Part shown: piece after piece, positions 21,981 through 34,758 of the stretch | Layout: each line of letters begins with the position of its first letter | Position numbering within the stretch: position 1 is the first letter of the stretch | NCBI GenBank assembly: GCA_037976565.1 | Contig: CP137679.1 | Span: 31,315,764 to 31,379,763 of the forward strand | Reading direction: 5' to 3' | DNA length: 64,000 nucleotides | Origin: Mesocentrotus franciscanus | Taxonomy: Eukaryota > Echinodermata > Echinoidea > Camarodonta > Strongylocentrotidae | Notes under the pieces: generated by a model | What the model was told of the DNA's origin: nothing | Databases searched by the model: none | What the model saw: only the letters and a program-made list of their open reading frames with translations | Program-made: the position numbers and the translations under genes

Positions 21981-24560
21981 CAGGGTTCATGTGGAACTCT
22001 TTATATTTGTCATGACTTAATTGCGATTTTCAAAGATTAACCCTAAATTGTTTAGGAGTGCAAAACAAAACAATATAATGAACTTCGAATGATTCCCTGA
22101 ATATTACTCATCACAAAATCTTGGCGATATCGTAATATGGACTAGAATAATGGAACATTATACAAGGACGCAGTGGCGTATTATGGATATATTAATTGAA
22201 TGCTAATCAGTTTTGTAAGAAGTGGGTACCTCTCTCTTAAATGGCACCGCACAACAATATTTACTTTATTTAATTTAAGGTTGCCTCGGGATTTTGTAAC
22301 AGATTTACATTTACATTTCAAGAGAAACTAGCTGAAAAATAATCTGATGTTCTTATTCTTTAAATGGGTTGTTTTTAACTAACAAAATGTAGACGAATTT
22401 GCAAGAACGTGATCAAAATGTTATGCACTGAAAAGCGCCAACACGCATAATTATGTATCTGTGGGACTAAAACCTCTCTAAATCTGGAGAACCGAGTCGA
22501 TTTCCTCGTGTTTACTAACCTGTACTGCGCGGTTTAACATTTCTCCCATAGTCACCCGGTAGTTATCTGTGCAGTCTTCAACTCTTTGTATGCTACAGAA
22601 AACATAGTGCTATGGGATTTGCATGTGCAAAATCGCAGCAATAGCGCAATACGGGTTAATATACGTTGTAAATTTAGTTGGATTTTACGAGGAATTCAAA
22701 TCTCTCTAAAGAGAATCTCGCTCTGAATTACGTTAGTTCATCATATTGCTGCGTTTATCTTTTCATTTTTACGAGAAGATTTTTAAGTCATAGTTATTTT
22801 TTTAAACCTTTGATTTGTGCTAAGGATAAGATCATTCGTCACACAACTGAGGACATTTTATAAAAGTATACTGAAAAGAAGAATAGGAAACGTACTCTGC
22901 TAAGCTGAGTATAAAATATTGTGGGTTTTCATGTTTTCAAAACATGTTTAACATAGTTATTATGATCAGATATATCGTTATGTCATTTGAACATGGGTGA
23001 TTGATTTTTAAAGAAGATTTATAGATGTCTTTCTATTTTAACGTGTGCTTTTATAACAAACATGGAAGCTGCATTATTATGTGTTGTGTTATTTGTATTT
23101 TATTCTGATCTATTACTTTTATTTTCAAAATCTTTCTTTTTTTCAACCTTCTCTACTTTATGTGCGTATAGATTTAACTCAAACGTCTACAAATAATCGA
23201 GAATCTACATGGTGGATATGTGCGCTATAAAATATCCAATATTACTATATTATTCTTATTATTAGCATTATTATTTGTATTATTGTTATTATTAACATTA
23301 TTAGAATTATTATAATAATCATTATTATTATCACTATTGTTATTATTATTATTATCATTATTATTATTATTATTATTATTTACTTGCTGCTGCAGAAACA
23401 AAATTTTTACTTTTTATTTGTCTTTCGCGTTCATCATGATTATGAAATTAATCGAACTTAAAAAAGAAAGCAGGTATTATAAATGCCACGGTCTGCATAA
23501 ATCATTTTACACGGGTATCTGGCATGGTCATTTTTAATCTGAGTATTTGCTGCGTGTTAATTGATTTAGTAATTATTTCCTCTCTTTATTATACACTAGG
23601 GAACTAATATTGATTCTGGAAGTCAGGACATATATAATCAAAGTTTACTGAACCGCGTCTTGATAAAGAATATTGTATTTCCGATTTTTTTTTATCTTCT
23701 CTTTGAAATCATGTTTTGAGGTACCTGATAATGATTCGGTAAGGCGCTGTTTTGCTAAACAAAAACATATTGCAGACCTCCGATTTAATTTTTGCAGGTA
23801 TATGATGGTCTTTCCGGAAAATACATTCATGTCAGTATAATTATGACGCGACTGTGATTTATTCACGTATTTTTGTCAAGTTTAATTGTTATTCTTCAAT
23901 TCTAGAAAATAAGAGTGGATAGTCTCAGATTGCTCCCAAAGGAATGAAGAGTGTGTACTGTAAAGTGCTGGATCGTAACAGAACCCAGTTATTGGGGTGA
24001 TAATACTTTATAAGCGCTGTGGTAGGTTACGCTGTAACTACTAAAGCGCTTTATAAGCAATAGTTATAATTAATATAATTATTATTAGGCTCGTCAAAAC
24101 AACTAGTCCAAATCGTGAAAAGACGTTGTAGAATGTTTGTCGTTTATTCCTCGTATTTTATCATGTTTTTCTTTCGTAACTGTTGGTTCCTTGGAACTGT
24201 AAGCAGCTTTATATCTTGCAGCTGTACATACTAATGGTTTTAGGACCCTTTTCCTTGTAAAACTTATTATTCTATTGCATGTCACAAGTAGGTCGTTGTA
24301 GAAGATAATTAATACATATACCTCACATAGCTAAGAAACATACTGGCTGCATTTTGGGTGTTTATATATAAGTACTTGGAAGGTTTGTGTGTGTTAAAAA
24401 TCTTACAAGAATTGTAATTATTATGCAAAGTTATGTTTCTTTCAATTATTATCATAACAAAGGTCTTTCTCAAGGTAATTCAGTGCTTGACATTTTACAT
24501 TATTGTCCACGATAGATACTTTTGTATAGAAATGCTGATGTATTTGGAGGTGAAGAAATG
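21981..24560. other. AT-rich sequence downstream of NR6A1
   Basis: No gene seen. It includes a (TTA/ATT)n tract at about 23255-23380 and a short GCGCTTTATAAGC patch near 24012-24058 that resembles SINE tails. It could belong to a long 3' UTR if the distal poly(A) signal is used. Confidence 0.5.
23255..23382 (+). repeat. (TTA)n-type microsatellite
   Basis: ATT/TTA/ATTG units over about 125 bases, interrupted. Confidence 0.85.
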
Positions 24561-24855
24561 TCACCGAAAAATCCTCATTCTTGAATTGATGAATTTCCTG
24601 ATTTTTAAAACCATGCATGAAAACCAGCATTAAAGCTACTATGTCCCTTTTGCAGCCAACATCAAATTCTGTAGAACTTTGCACGAATTATGAATATGTC
24701 ATGTATGTCACCGAAAAATCCTCATTCTTGAATTGATGAATTTCCTGATTTTTTAAAACCATGCATGAAAACCAGCATTAAAGCTACTATGTCCCTTTTG
24801 CAGCCAACATCAAATTCTATAGAACTTTGCACGAATTATGAATATGTCATGTATG
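24561..24855 (+). repeat. 147-bp tandem duplication spanning a MITE-A border
   Basis: The segment starting TCACCGAAAAATCCTCATTC (24561) is repeated from 24708 with only a few differences. Each unit contains about 69 bases of flank and the first ~78 bases of MITE-A. The breakpoints share ATGTCA, suggesting slippage or microhomology-driven duplication after the insertion. Confidence 0.9.
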
Positions 24856-25231
24856 TCCTATCTGTGAAATTTAAACGTTAGCAGTGTCCTAATATTCAAA
24901 TTTTGTTCATCTTTGGTAATAACATACATAAAATGAGCTGTAAAGGGTACATGAGCATTTGTCTACATCAATAACCTAATTCTTGTAATGGCCAAAATTA
25001 AATTGATTAAATCTTTGCGCAGCATAAAACGTACGACCATTCGGTACAGACTATTACTTACTGACTCTATAGCTCCTAAGTCGATCCGACAACTAATAGT
25101 CGTTATTTCCCACTTAAAGACATTTTCAACCCCCTTTTTAAGGGAAGTTCTAAATGAGTATTGTCTTTCAAATGCCGTTGGAATTTAAGCTTTTCATTTT
25201 TGGGCCTGAGAATGGGACATAGTACCTTTAA
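24630..25231 (+). mobile_element. MITE-A copy 3, with border duplication and internal deletion
   Basis: The ends are TTAAAGCTACTATGTCCC (24630) and GGGACATAGTACCTTTAA (to 25231). The copy lacks the block from AATTATGCAAGGAAACCCG to the GACTGGC region present in full copies, and its left end is duplicated by the 147-bp tandem repeat. Confidence 0.85.
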
Positions 25232-26216
25232 AACAATTCTGTATCTGTTGGTCAAATTCTTCTTGCTTTCACTTCATATCAGATATAATTTTTTTTTAAA
25301 CTTAAAGTAAATTTTAAAGTATCTTGCATTAAAGTTTGATTTTTTTTATATACTCAAACCATACATGAAATGTATCAAATTGTCAGTTTTCCTATATTTT
25401 TTGCATTTTTTTTTAAAATTTGTAACGTAAATTCACAGAGTCATGAGGTAAAAGTTTGACGACATGTGGTCAGTCATTCAGTCAATTTTTTTTAATTTTG
25501 CAACGTAACTTTTTCCAATGAAATTTAACATAATATTTTGAGCTCATGAAGAGAATTTACAAATATTGATAATAATAATTGAATTTGGAAATGAATTGTG
25601 CGAAATGTTACAAATTGAAATACACAAAATTGTTCAAAATATTAATATATGGAATTTGGACTTCATATATTTCAATGTAAATTGAATACTAATTTTTAGC
25701 GTAACATGATAGCAACTACTTTCGAAACAAATCATCCTAAGGCAATTTAAAGAGCCTTATACGTCACCTATTGGAATGTGCAAACATGACAATGATGTAG
25801 CGTAGGGATTTTAAATTACCATTGACCTGATTTTTCGAAAATAGTTGCGATCGTGTTGCATTAAGATTCTATAGGCAGAAACGAGTACAATTATTTTAAA
25901 CATAGTTTTTATTAATGACGATTTGTGTCGCTGTAAAAGACCGACGGGTCGTGTTCTTATTGTTTCATTGTTCACTACTTTTAGCTGCACTAAACAAAAA
26001 TTTTAATATAAATTTTACGTGATTTTATAACGATATTGATGACCTTTTTGTATGATTTATATCTATTTAGATTTAGCATTGACTTGCAATACAACTTCGA
26101 ATGAAGGTTCGAAAGTTAATTATTTACAAGTGTTGCAGCTGACAAGAGTCTCAAATGACAAAGAAAAAGATAATGTGGACTTGTATGTATCTGTGTTGTA
26201 AGTATAAACAAAGCTG

Positions 26217-26222
26217 AATAAA
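26217..26222 (+). terminator. candidate distal poly(A) signal AATAAA
   Basis: GCTGAATAAAGTTC is followed by a strong T/GT-rich region (GAAGTGTGTCTTTGTTC and GCGTGTGCGCTTGTT), a better downstream context than the 21975 signal. If it serves NR6A1, the 3' UTR would be 5.7 kb and include MITE-A copy 3. It could instead belong to an unseen transcript. Confidence 0.4.
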
Positions 26223-26294
26223 GTTCTTTCTCTTATTCTCTTGATTAGAAGTGTGTCTTTGTTCTTATTGCGTGTGCGCTTGTTAAATGGCACC

Positions 26295-26395
26295 TTTCCA
26301 AAATACTCCCCAGGGAGTGGAGCGTGTACAATTAATTATTATTATTATCATTATTATTATTATTATCATTATTATTATTGTTGTTGATGTTGATA
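26295..26395 (+). mobile_element. SINE tail fragment with (TTA)n
   Basis: ACTCCCCAGGGAGTGGAG, a palindromic block also found in the SINE tail near 43901, is followed by an ATT/TTA tract (26333-26395). Confidence 0.55.
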
Positions 26396-27470
26396 TCATT
26401 GTTATTGTAATGGTTAAAAACAATATTTTGTTGGTTAAAAAGCAGTGTATGCAAAATAATGCAAACGTGAAATTTGGCATGTTTCAACCAGGTTCCTGTT
26501 TCAACATCAAACCCGTGCGTTATATCTCAATCACACACTTTCGCACAAACTCTATCCAGCTTAACCCTGAGCAGTTCGCAGTATTTTCAAGGTCTAAATG
26601 AACCATTTTTTCCTCCTTAAATTAGCTCCAATTATCCTTATTTTCAACTCCTACATGGTTTTTTTAAAGTTAAGAATGTATATGAAAAAATGAATCAATG
26701 TAAATGAAAATAACTAAATTCAACCAAAAAAAATTGCCAATAGTGATTATGAATTTCACACTGTGTTGCCAATTTAGAGACTGCAATGATTATGTACAAT
26801 TTTAAATAATTTGTATTCATGAACAGTGCAATGTACAGCATTAAGAAATAACTCGAAATTCTCCGTGATTTTGCTCTTTCTGCTTATGTACAAAATGTAG
26901 TCTCTAAAACTCTGGATCAAAAAAAAATATTTTTAAACATTTTGGACGGTTCTCATTTATTGTAGGCTAAGATATTATGAATTTTCAATTATTTCCGTAG
27001 TAAATTTTCCCTTGGGGCTGTATTCAAATCTAAATAAAAATGAATAGCACAGGTACCTATATACTGGTGTAATACTAATTTCAGGGACTGCAGGTAGAGA
27101 TCTATGGGCCTATTCATGTGGCTAACTAAATAATAAGACCAAGGAGGCAGGTATGTCAACAAACCGAGTTATTTAGGTTATAAACTGGCGTATAAGATTA
27201 ATTCATCAAAATAACCATAAACACTATCATAAACGTTTGGAAAAAAGCTTGGAACACGTAAATTAAAATAGTATAGGTCCAGTTTAATTACCATCCAAAA
27301 GGTTCTAAGATATGGAAGGTGCGGTGGGAGTTGCAGGAGAACTCTACCAACTTCGCGATATTTTGACCAAGATTATTGTAAACGAACTTTTTAATAATAA
27401 TAATAATCTTTTAGTCCACTCCAAACTTTATTAAACCGAAAATGGAAATTCTTTTTGCCCAATTGATCTT
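26396..27470. other. intergenic AT-rich sequence
   Basis: No feature seen apart from short A/T runs and a short (AATAAT)n stretch at 27390-27407. Confidence 0.5.
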
Positions 27471-27477
27471 GAGCCCG

Positions 27478-27651
27478 GCAGCCACTGAGCAGCGCCAGAT
27501 CGACATTGCTCTATCCCCTTATTGTTGAACGCCAAACAAGGTAGCAGCAACTACCATCTTTTAACGTCTTTTGGTATGACGCGGCCGGGGTTCGAACCCA
27601 CGACCTCCCGGTTGTGAGGCGGACGCTCTACTGACTGAGCCAACACACCAA
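27478..27651 (-). mobile_element. tRNA-derived SINE, second family
   Basis: Read on the minus strand, the head has box A in TTGGCTCAGTCAGTAGAGCG and box B GGGTTCGAACCCC, with a tRNA-like anticodon arm of loop CTCACAA. The body continues with GTCATACCAAAAGACGTT and GGTAGTTGCTGCTACC. The anticodon stem has a mismatch and the acceptor stem is absent, so it is a SINE head, not a tRNA gene. It is followed (+ strand, 27666-27730) by an (AAT)n GGCATTTATATAGCGCC block typical of another invertebrate SINE end. Confidence 0.75.
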
Positions 27652-27851
27652 TGGTTTTCTAGGCAATAATAATAATAATAGGCATTTATATAGCGCCGTC
27701 TGTCTAGACAATTCTATTCCGAGGCGCACAAGTTTCTTTGACATTTTAGAAATATTACAGTAATTAGCAGCAACCTTATTTATTCTTTATATTTTATGTC
27801 CTTTAACTCATTCACATGAAAATCGGATAATGCAAGTCGGTTCTTTGTCCT

Positions 27852-28385
27852 TTAAAGGTACTATGTCCCATTTGCAGGCCAAAAAATGAAAAGGTTAAAT
27901 TCCAACGGCATTTGAAAGACAATACTAATTTAGAACTTTCCTAAAAAAGGGGCTTGAAAATGTCTTTAAGTGGGAAAATAACGACTATTAGTTGTCGAAT
28001 CGACTTAGGAGCTATAGAGCCAGTAAGTAATAGTCTGATTTTCAGACCATTGTACCAAATGGTCGTACGTTTTATGCTGCGCAAAGATTCAATCAGTTTA
28101 ATTTTGGCCATTACAAGAAGTGGGTTATTGATGTAGACAAATGCTCATGTACCCTTTACAGCTCATTTTATGTATGTTATTACCAAAGAAGAAAAAATCC
28201 AGTCAGTCACTCAATAGTGTCTGACAGTGAAGTCTAGCAAGTAAACGGGTTTCCTTGCATAATTTGAATATTAGGACACTGCTAACGTTTAAATTTCACA
28301 GATAGGACATACATGACATATTCATAATTCCTGCAAAGTTCTACAGAATTTGATGTTGGCTGCAAAAGGGACATAGTATCTTTAA
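27852..28385 (-). mobile_element. MITE-A copy 4
   Basis: A complete copy in reverse orientation, from TTAAAGGTACTATGTCCC to GGGACATAGTATCTTTAA, with TTAA at both borders. Confidence 0.9.
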
Positions 28386-28547
28386 AACAAGAAGTCCACC
28401 TTGATATCAAGTTAGTTTTAATAGGAGCAGAAATGAGAGATACGTGTCAGTGAAAGTTTGAGAAAAAAACAATTAAAATAAGAAAGTTACGAATATTTGA
28501 AGGTGCGATCAATCAAACACAAATTGGCAACTCTGTGACGTATCTCC
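28386..28547 (+). mobile_element. MITE-B arm fragment
   Basis: AAGTCCACCTTGATATCAAG, GTTTTAATAGGAGCAGAAA, GTCAGTGAAAGTTTGAG and CAAATTGGCAACTCTGTGACG follow the left arm of the element at 568 in order. It directly adjoins MITE-A copy 4, and no second end was found, so it is a solo arm. Confidence 0.7.
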
Positions 28548-31430
28548 CCTCCCATTGCCCCCCCCCCCTGTACTGTACTTTTTATAGTTTCCCTTATGAA
28601 AACTTTCAATCATACATTCACAACCAATGAGGCTACCCCCTTGTTACGACATAGCATGTAAAAGCATCAGGTACGCACTTCACCGACGTATAGCAATCAA
28701 TTTTCTGCAGTGTTTGTGTCGAGTCATATCTACAGAAAATAAGTATACATATACAATTACTCGCAGCTTCCAATATTTTATAAATCTCAATAATGAAGAA
28801 AACGTGGAATTCTTGACGTAGAACAGTGTACTTATGTCAACGAGAGAAAACAGATTAATGCAGCCCTCAAGCTGATCGATTACCAATCTAATCCTGGGCA
28901 CAAGGATTGCACTAAGACGGACACATTTTCACTATAGCTATGACTTTCAAATACATTTTCTCCTATATCATATACAGTGTACATGGCGTATATAACAAGA
29001 TACCTCGCCCATCCCCCCACCCCTGGTCCTGGTTCGTTGTAACGAGATCTCTTGTTTTACAATATTCAGCCAAATTTAGTGGGTTTTTTTTTTTTACTTG
29101 ATCAAAAAACTCAAATTACAGACCCATTTTAAAATTTCCTACAGCAATCCAACTTTCAAATCAGTTTACTACACGGTCTACTCTAAGATATAATCCTATC
29201 ACCGGCATACAATATCACCTCTAACGATTTTAACACCAACGAATAAATAGAGCTGGAAGGGCGTGGCGTTTGCATTCGTCGTATCATACAACCAAGGAAA
29301 TTCAAAATAATCATGTCTAAGAAAATTGAAGCACATTGGGTGAACTGTTCCTCTTTTAAAGCCAGGAGAACACTTGAAATCGTCTTAGGGTAGCGAAGAA
29401 TTACATAGAGTTTTGGAGACGTTTGTCTGCCCAAGACTACCAGGTAATCTGCTGAGCTGATTTTGATCCAGACAGTTTCAGTCACTGTTACGTAACAGTG
29501 TCTGGGTCGCAAAGCGATTGAGCTGTACAAAACACGACTCGTTTCATGCGCTACTGAAAAGGCTGGACCACTGAATGTAAGATTATGTTTCTCGTTTCTC
29601 ATAGTCCTTGGAGGGCTGAAGTAATAAAAAAAGGAAGAGATCACATTTTAACACCCCGATTAGCTGATCACTTAATGAAAAATGTAGATTATTTGTAAAT
29701 ATTTATATTGTATACTTTCGACTGTGCTTGATATAATGTATAAAATATATTCATTAATATAATCAAATGTATACTCGTTTGTATTCAAAGACGATATATT
29801 CATGGGGCAGGTTGTTTGCAACAACATTTTTATGAAGGCTGGTGGAGGGTAATCATTGCAACATGGTAACTTTTATATCTGGTCGTCATTGCAAGTAGAA
29901 AAAACTATGCATATCTTTTGTTCACACGATCTCATTTATTAGGATTACGTCTTAGTGAAAGTACAGTTTTATCGAAATGATTTCGTGTAATTTCATTGAA
30001 AAGGAATCAACTTATATTTGGATTTCACCCCCACCTTTAAGTGAAAGCTTATGGATCATAGTGTTTTAAAAAATGTAATAATAATTTGACCAAATTAATC
30101 AAAAAGATTATCTAATTAATCTAAAAGTAATCCTGAAATCGAATGGTCACTCCCTTCATACTTTCTTTTTTCACATGGTTGTGACGATAAACAAACAACT
30201 GTTTCAGACGGGCTTTCTTTTGACCATTTCATGTCCAAGCTTTGCATAGCCCTAACGTTATTTTTAAACGAGGTTTAAATTTGTATTTGTATCATGTATG
30301 TCTCGGAACAACTCATGTTCCTATGTCGTGACCGCTTAGAACCGGAACATACAGGCTTAGACTTTACGAACCTCTCTTATCCAGTGACAGTGTATGGGGC
30401 ACCTTGGTTTCAGCTGGCCTTATATTTTCCATGTTCTACTCAGGTAATACTTGCTTTGATTCACCTATTGCATAGAAAATACTTAAGAGCAATAAATTAA
30501 AAAATGTTTCCTGTAATATCTTCCACGTGGATATTCAGCTACATGCTATATGCACGCGGGGCACAATAATATTTCTCCGAGGAGAGGGGGTAAGGAGGGG
30601 GCTAAAGCCTGGTCTCTTGCTTGAATGTCAACTATCCCGTTTTTATATCTTGAACGCTAGCGAAGCGCGAAGCAAGCGAGCAAGATTTTTCTTTTTTTGA
30701 ACGGATGTTGATAGTGAAAATTTGATTTAATCCTCAACTAATTTATACTGATATATATTAACTACAAAATTAATAGAACACCTCGCTTTCGTAATTCCAA
30801 GATTATCGGGGTCTAGTATTGCCCCCAACACCGAACCCCCTCCCCCACGCGCCATGTACGCTTATACTTATAGTTGATGCTAAATGGCCATGGCTGTAAC
30901 TGTATATCATGTTGTGTACTTATTTTGCCCTTGACGATTAAATAAGTGTTGGGTGGGTTTTTTGTTTTAAGTGTTTGTTTGTTTGTCTGTTTTTTTGTTT
31001 TTTTGTTTTTTGGAGGGGAAATGGTAGGCTTAGTAAAAAAAATTGTTTTAAAGGGTAAATGGGAACATCATACCAAAATCATGAAGTGGTCTGCCCTCCC
31101 ACCTACCTCTGCGCCATTCCTTCCCCTCTCACCGTAACCACAACAAGAACTTCATGTACCTGGTTGGTATATTCTTAGAAAAGCCATTACATTTTACGAT
31201 TTCGTTTTATTACAATAATACAATTACAATAATAATCATACTCGGATATATATCCCCCTGACATAATTATTCCAACTGGACCATGTTTAAGTTTACACCT
31301 TCATCAAACTTGACCCATATTTAACTGATTGATCAACGTTTGTTCGGCACAGCTCGGGCTATTTTTACAACTGCTCGGCCATGATTATATGTGTGATGCT
31401 ATATGTGTGATATGTGTGATGGTTATTTTT
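28548..31430. other. intergenic sequence without recognised genes
   Basis: Contains C and T runs (28558-28568, 29082-29094) and a 153-codon minus-strand frame (29183-29644) that resembles no family I know. A frame of that length is expected about once by chance in a window this size. Confidence 0.4.
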
Positions 31431-31431
31431 T

Positions 31432-31625
31432 TACCTGACTGCTAAGAAAGCGTAAATGCTTGTAAGTAAGCAACCAGACGGACGACGGCTTAAGGTCCTC
31501 TCCGAGGGACCTGGTAGTGAGGATTAATGCCTTACCAAAGGGCACTAGCGCATCGACTTGGTTTCGAACCCGGGTCACCGGATTACGAGACCACTGCTCT
31601 ACCAACTGAGCTAAACTTGACCCTC
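31432..31625 (-). mobile_element. tRNA-Thr-like SINE copy 1
   Basis: On the minus strand the head reads TAGCTCAGTTGGTAGAGCAG, then GGTCTCGTAATCC (threonine-type CGT anticodon loop), then box B GGGTTCGAAACC. The body has GGTAAGGCATTAATCCTC and GGAGAGGACCTTAAGCC, ending CTTTCTTAGCAGTCAGGTA. It is colinear with the copy at 35486-35682. Confidence 0.85.
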
Positions 31626-33275
31626 AGTTGATTGGTTAGTCCTTTTTTTCTTTAACTCTGACCATCTTCAGTTCGGCAACTGTGATTGGACGTCAATTAG
31701 TCAGCTGGGTTCATTTCACCTTGATGCATTTTCTTTATCTATTTTAGTCCAAGACAATATATTCATATTCAAATATTATCTTTCAATGGAAGCATTCTGT
31801 GCTTCGTTGGCATCGATGATTTTGTTTGATTGGAACTCACATATTCTTCCAAATTTTTTTCTTCTTCTATTTATCCTCTTTCGAGGGACTTTATTTGTTC
31901 ATATCATAAGATAAAAGTTATTTAAAACAATGTTTATATACAGAATTCATGCAATTGTAACATACATGTATAATATAAAGTACAAAACATGAAACTAAAT
32001 AGTTACTGGAAGTTTTAATGTCCCCATGACATTTGAATGTTAACAAGTATTCCTTCAAATCTGTTTATCGTAAAGCATTTTTTGATCAACTATAAGACTA
32101 TGTTATAATATTTGCACAAATATACACATTTCTAAAAAAAAGATTATTCGCTTTATAAAAGCGCACGTTTTTACTAAACTCAAAGTAAACAAATGGAAGA
32201 CAAATGTTATCTAATTTTATAGAATAATCATAATATAATATTACATTTGCATCCACTACGCTATGGCAATCTCTTCGGGGCGTAACAAAATGTTGACATG
32301 ATTTGGCCGTATGCAGGCTTTGCAGTCAATTAAATTATCGATTGAAATTCAAATAAACGAACAATCAAACAAACAAACAAATGATTTAAGAATTTCTTTC
32401 ATTCTTTAGTCATCTGTTTTTCTGGGCTTTATATTACACAGGCCATATTTGATTCAACATTTATCAGTTTATGGGTCTCATTTTAAGCTTATTTGTGGAT
32501 AGTGTTTCTGGAAAATAAACACATTTTTGGTTGACTCTTACACTTACCATTAACTAGTCGAATCCAGTGTATACATGACTTGTTTTAGGGCATTGAGTAA
32601 TTAGCTATACCATCAATAATTGACCTACATCTAAATACTACAGGGAAGATGCTCATTTTGTTATAGTTTAGTAACTCATTCACAAATTAACAGTAATTAT
32701 GTGAGACAATTATGTTCTAGTTCAAAGAGCATGTAATGCCCTTCAAAAATGCCAATCAATTGAGGTTTCTTGGTCTTTTTTAGATTACTATCTGACATTA
32801 CCACAATCGTCAGTGAACCATGAAATGTTGTAATACCACCATGTTCAATGACGTCCTTTATTATAACATTGAAAAGGGTTGTTTTTTTTTTAATGGAATG
32901 GAGATTGTTTGAGTCACGTTCTGCCGAGATCATTGTTTTTATGTGAGGAAAGAAATTGCGAATTCGTCAAGAAATGTATTATGAACATGCGCGTAATATG
33001 CGAATACTGCATGCAAAGTTATGAATATGTCCTTTCTTTTAAAGAGTAATTGATTATTTGTTATAAATACGCATATGACTTTTACACAGAAAGTCATTAT
33101 TTTATTACGGAATGTGTATTTATATAATTGATGTTATTATATTAATTTATTATAAAAGTTTAAAACTAATCTAAAAATATTGTATTTGTTGGCAAAATAT
33201 AAATTATAAGCCTTCAATCAAAGGACCTCTATGGAAATCAGCTTTAGTTCACAGGGTGTTCCACCCAAATAGAGG
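31626..33275. other. intergenic AT-rich sequence
   Basis: No gene, repeat array or conserved motif that I can support. Confidence 0.4.
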
Positions 33276-33280
33276 GAACA

Positions 33281-34196
33281 ATGATTGAATAAATGAATGA
33301 ATGAGTGAATGAATAAATGAATGAATGAGTGAATAAATGAATGAATAAATGAATGAATGAGTGAATGAATGAGTGAATAAATTAATGAATGAATACATGA
33401 ATGAATGAATGAATGAGTGAGTGAATGAATGAATGAATGAATAAATGAATAAATGAATGAATAAATGAATGAATGAGTGAATAAATGAATGAATAAATGA
33501 ATGAATGAGTGAATGAATGAGTGAATAAATTAATGAATGAATACATGAATGAATGAATGAGTGAGTGAATGAATGAATGAATAAATGAATAAATGAATGA
33601 ATAAATGAATGAATGAATGAATGAATGAGTGAATAAATTAATGAATGAATACATGAATGAATGAATGAATGAGTGAGTGAATGAATGAATGAATGAATAA
33701 ATGAATAAATGAATGAATAAGTGAATGAATGAATGAATGAGTGAGTGAATGAATGAATGAATGAATAAATGAATAAATGAATGAATAAATGAATGAATGA
33801 ATGAATGAATGAATGAATAAATGAATAAATGAATGAATAAATGAATGAATGAATGAATGAATGAATGAATGAATAAATGAATGAATGAGTGAATGAATGA
33901 GTGAATAAATTAATGAATGAATACATGAATGAATGAATGAATGAGTGAGTGAATGAATGAATGAATGAATAAATGAATAAATGAATGAATAAATGAATGA
34001 ATGAGTGAGTGAATGAATGAGTGAATGAATGAATGAAAGAATGAATGAATGAGTGAATGAATGAACAATGAATGAATGGATAAATGAATGAATGAATGAA
34101 TGAATGAAAAATTGAATGGATGAATGGGTGAATGAATGAATAAATAAATGAAGAAATGGATGAATGGGTGAATGGATGTATGAATGAATGAATGAA
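33281..34196. repeat. AATG tetranucleotide array, about 915 bp
   Basis: The tract is almost pure GAAT/AATG with GAGT and AAAT variants. The variant block ATTAATGAATGAATACATGA recurs at about 33381, 33529, 33637 and 33909 (spacings of 148, 108 and 272 bases, all multiples of four), so the array has higher-order structure. The open frames of up to 316 codons on the minus strand (Ser-Phe-Ile-His repeats) are a trivial result of a tetranucleotide repeat. Confidence 0.97.
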
Positions 34197-34557
34197 CATT
34201 TAGATTTCGCATAATCCTCAATGTGAACATGATTACTACATGACTGTTAGCTTAACATTATACAGGATTATCACGTAGATCGAATAGGGTCTTATTAATT
34301 ATACCATCTGCATCGCATGTATTATTCTTATTAGAAAATTGTATAGTTTGAAATCGCCAGTACATAATGATCTGAATTTCATTTTACCTAATATATTATA
34401 CAGTTAGTAGTTTTCACGTTCGGAGTGATTTGGACGTAAAAAGTTCGAAATGATATATGGAAAACTCTGGACTTACAAATTCCATTAAATAGATTAAATC
34501 AATTAAATATTGTATTAATTACTGGAGTACCGTTGAAAAAGCAAACATGAGAAATAT

Positions 34558-34656
34558 GAAGAGGGAGAGGGACGATGAGAAAGAGAGAAGGATATGAAAT
34601 ACAGAGAGAGAGAGAGAGGGGAAAAGAAAGAGAGAGAGAGCGAGAGAGGGAGAGAT
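34558..34656 (+). repeat. GA-rich microsatellite
   Basis: Purine tract with several (GA)n runs about 100 bp upstream of the 34.8 kb exon. Confidence 0.85.
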
Positions 34657-34758
34657 GTGGATGGGTAAAGACAAAGGAGAGGAAATAAATGAATTAAAAT
34701 CAGTAATCCATGCACGTAATAAACACACGCCGTACTTCTCGCTTCCAACGCGTTTCAG

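Noticed and set aside
29183..29644. 153-codon minus-strand frame
   Set aside because: No recognisable family, no splice or promoter context; about one such frame is expected by chance in 64 kb.
33249..34199. 316-codon open frame (Ser-Phe-Ile-His repeats)
   Set aside because: A stop-free tetranucleotide repeat is open in every frame; there is no other coding evidence.
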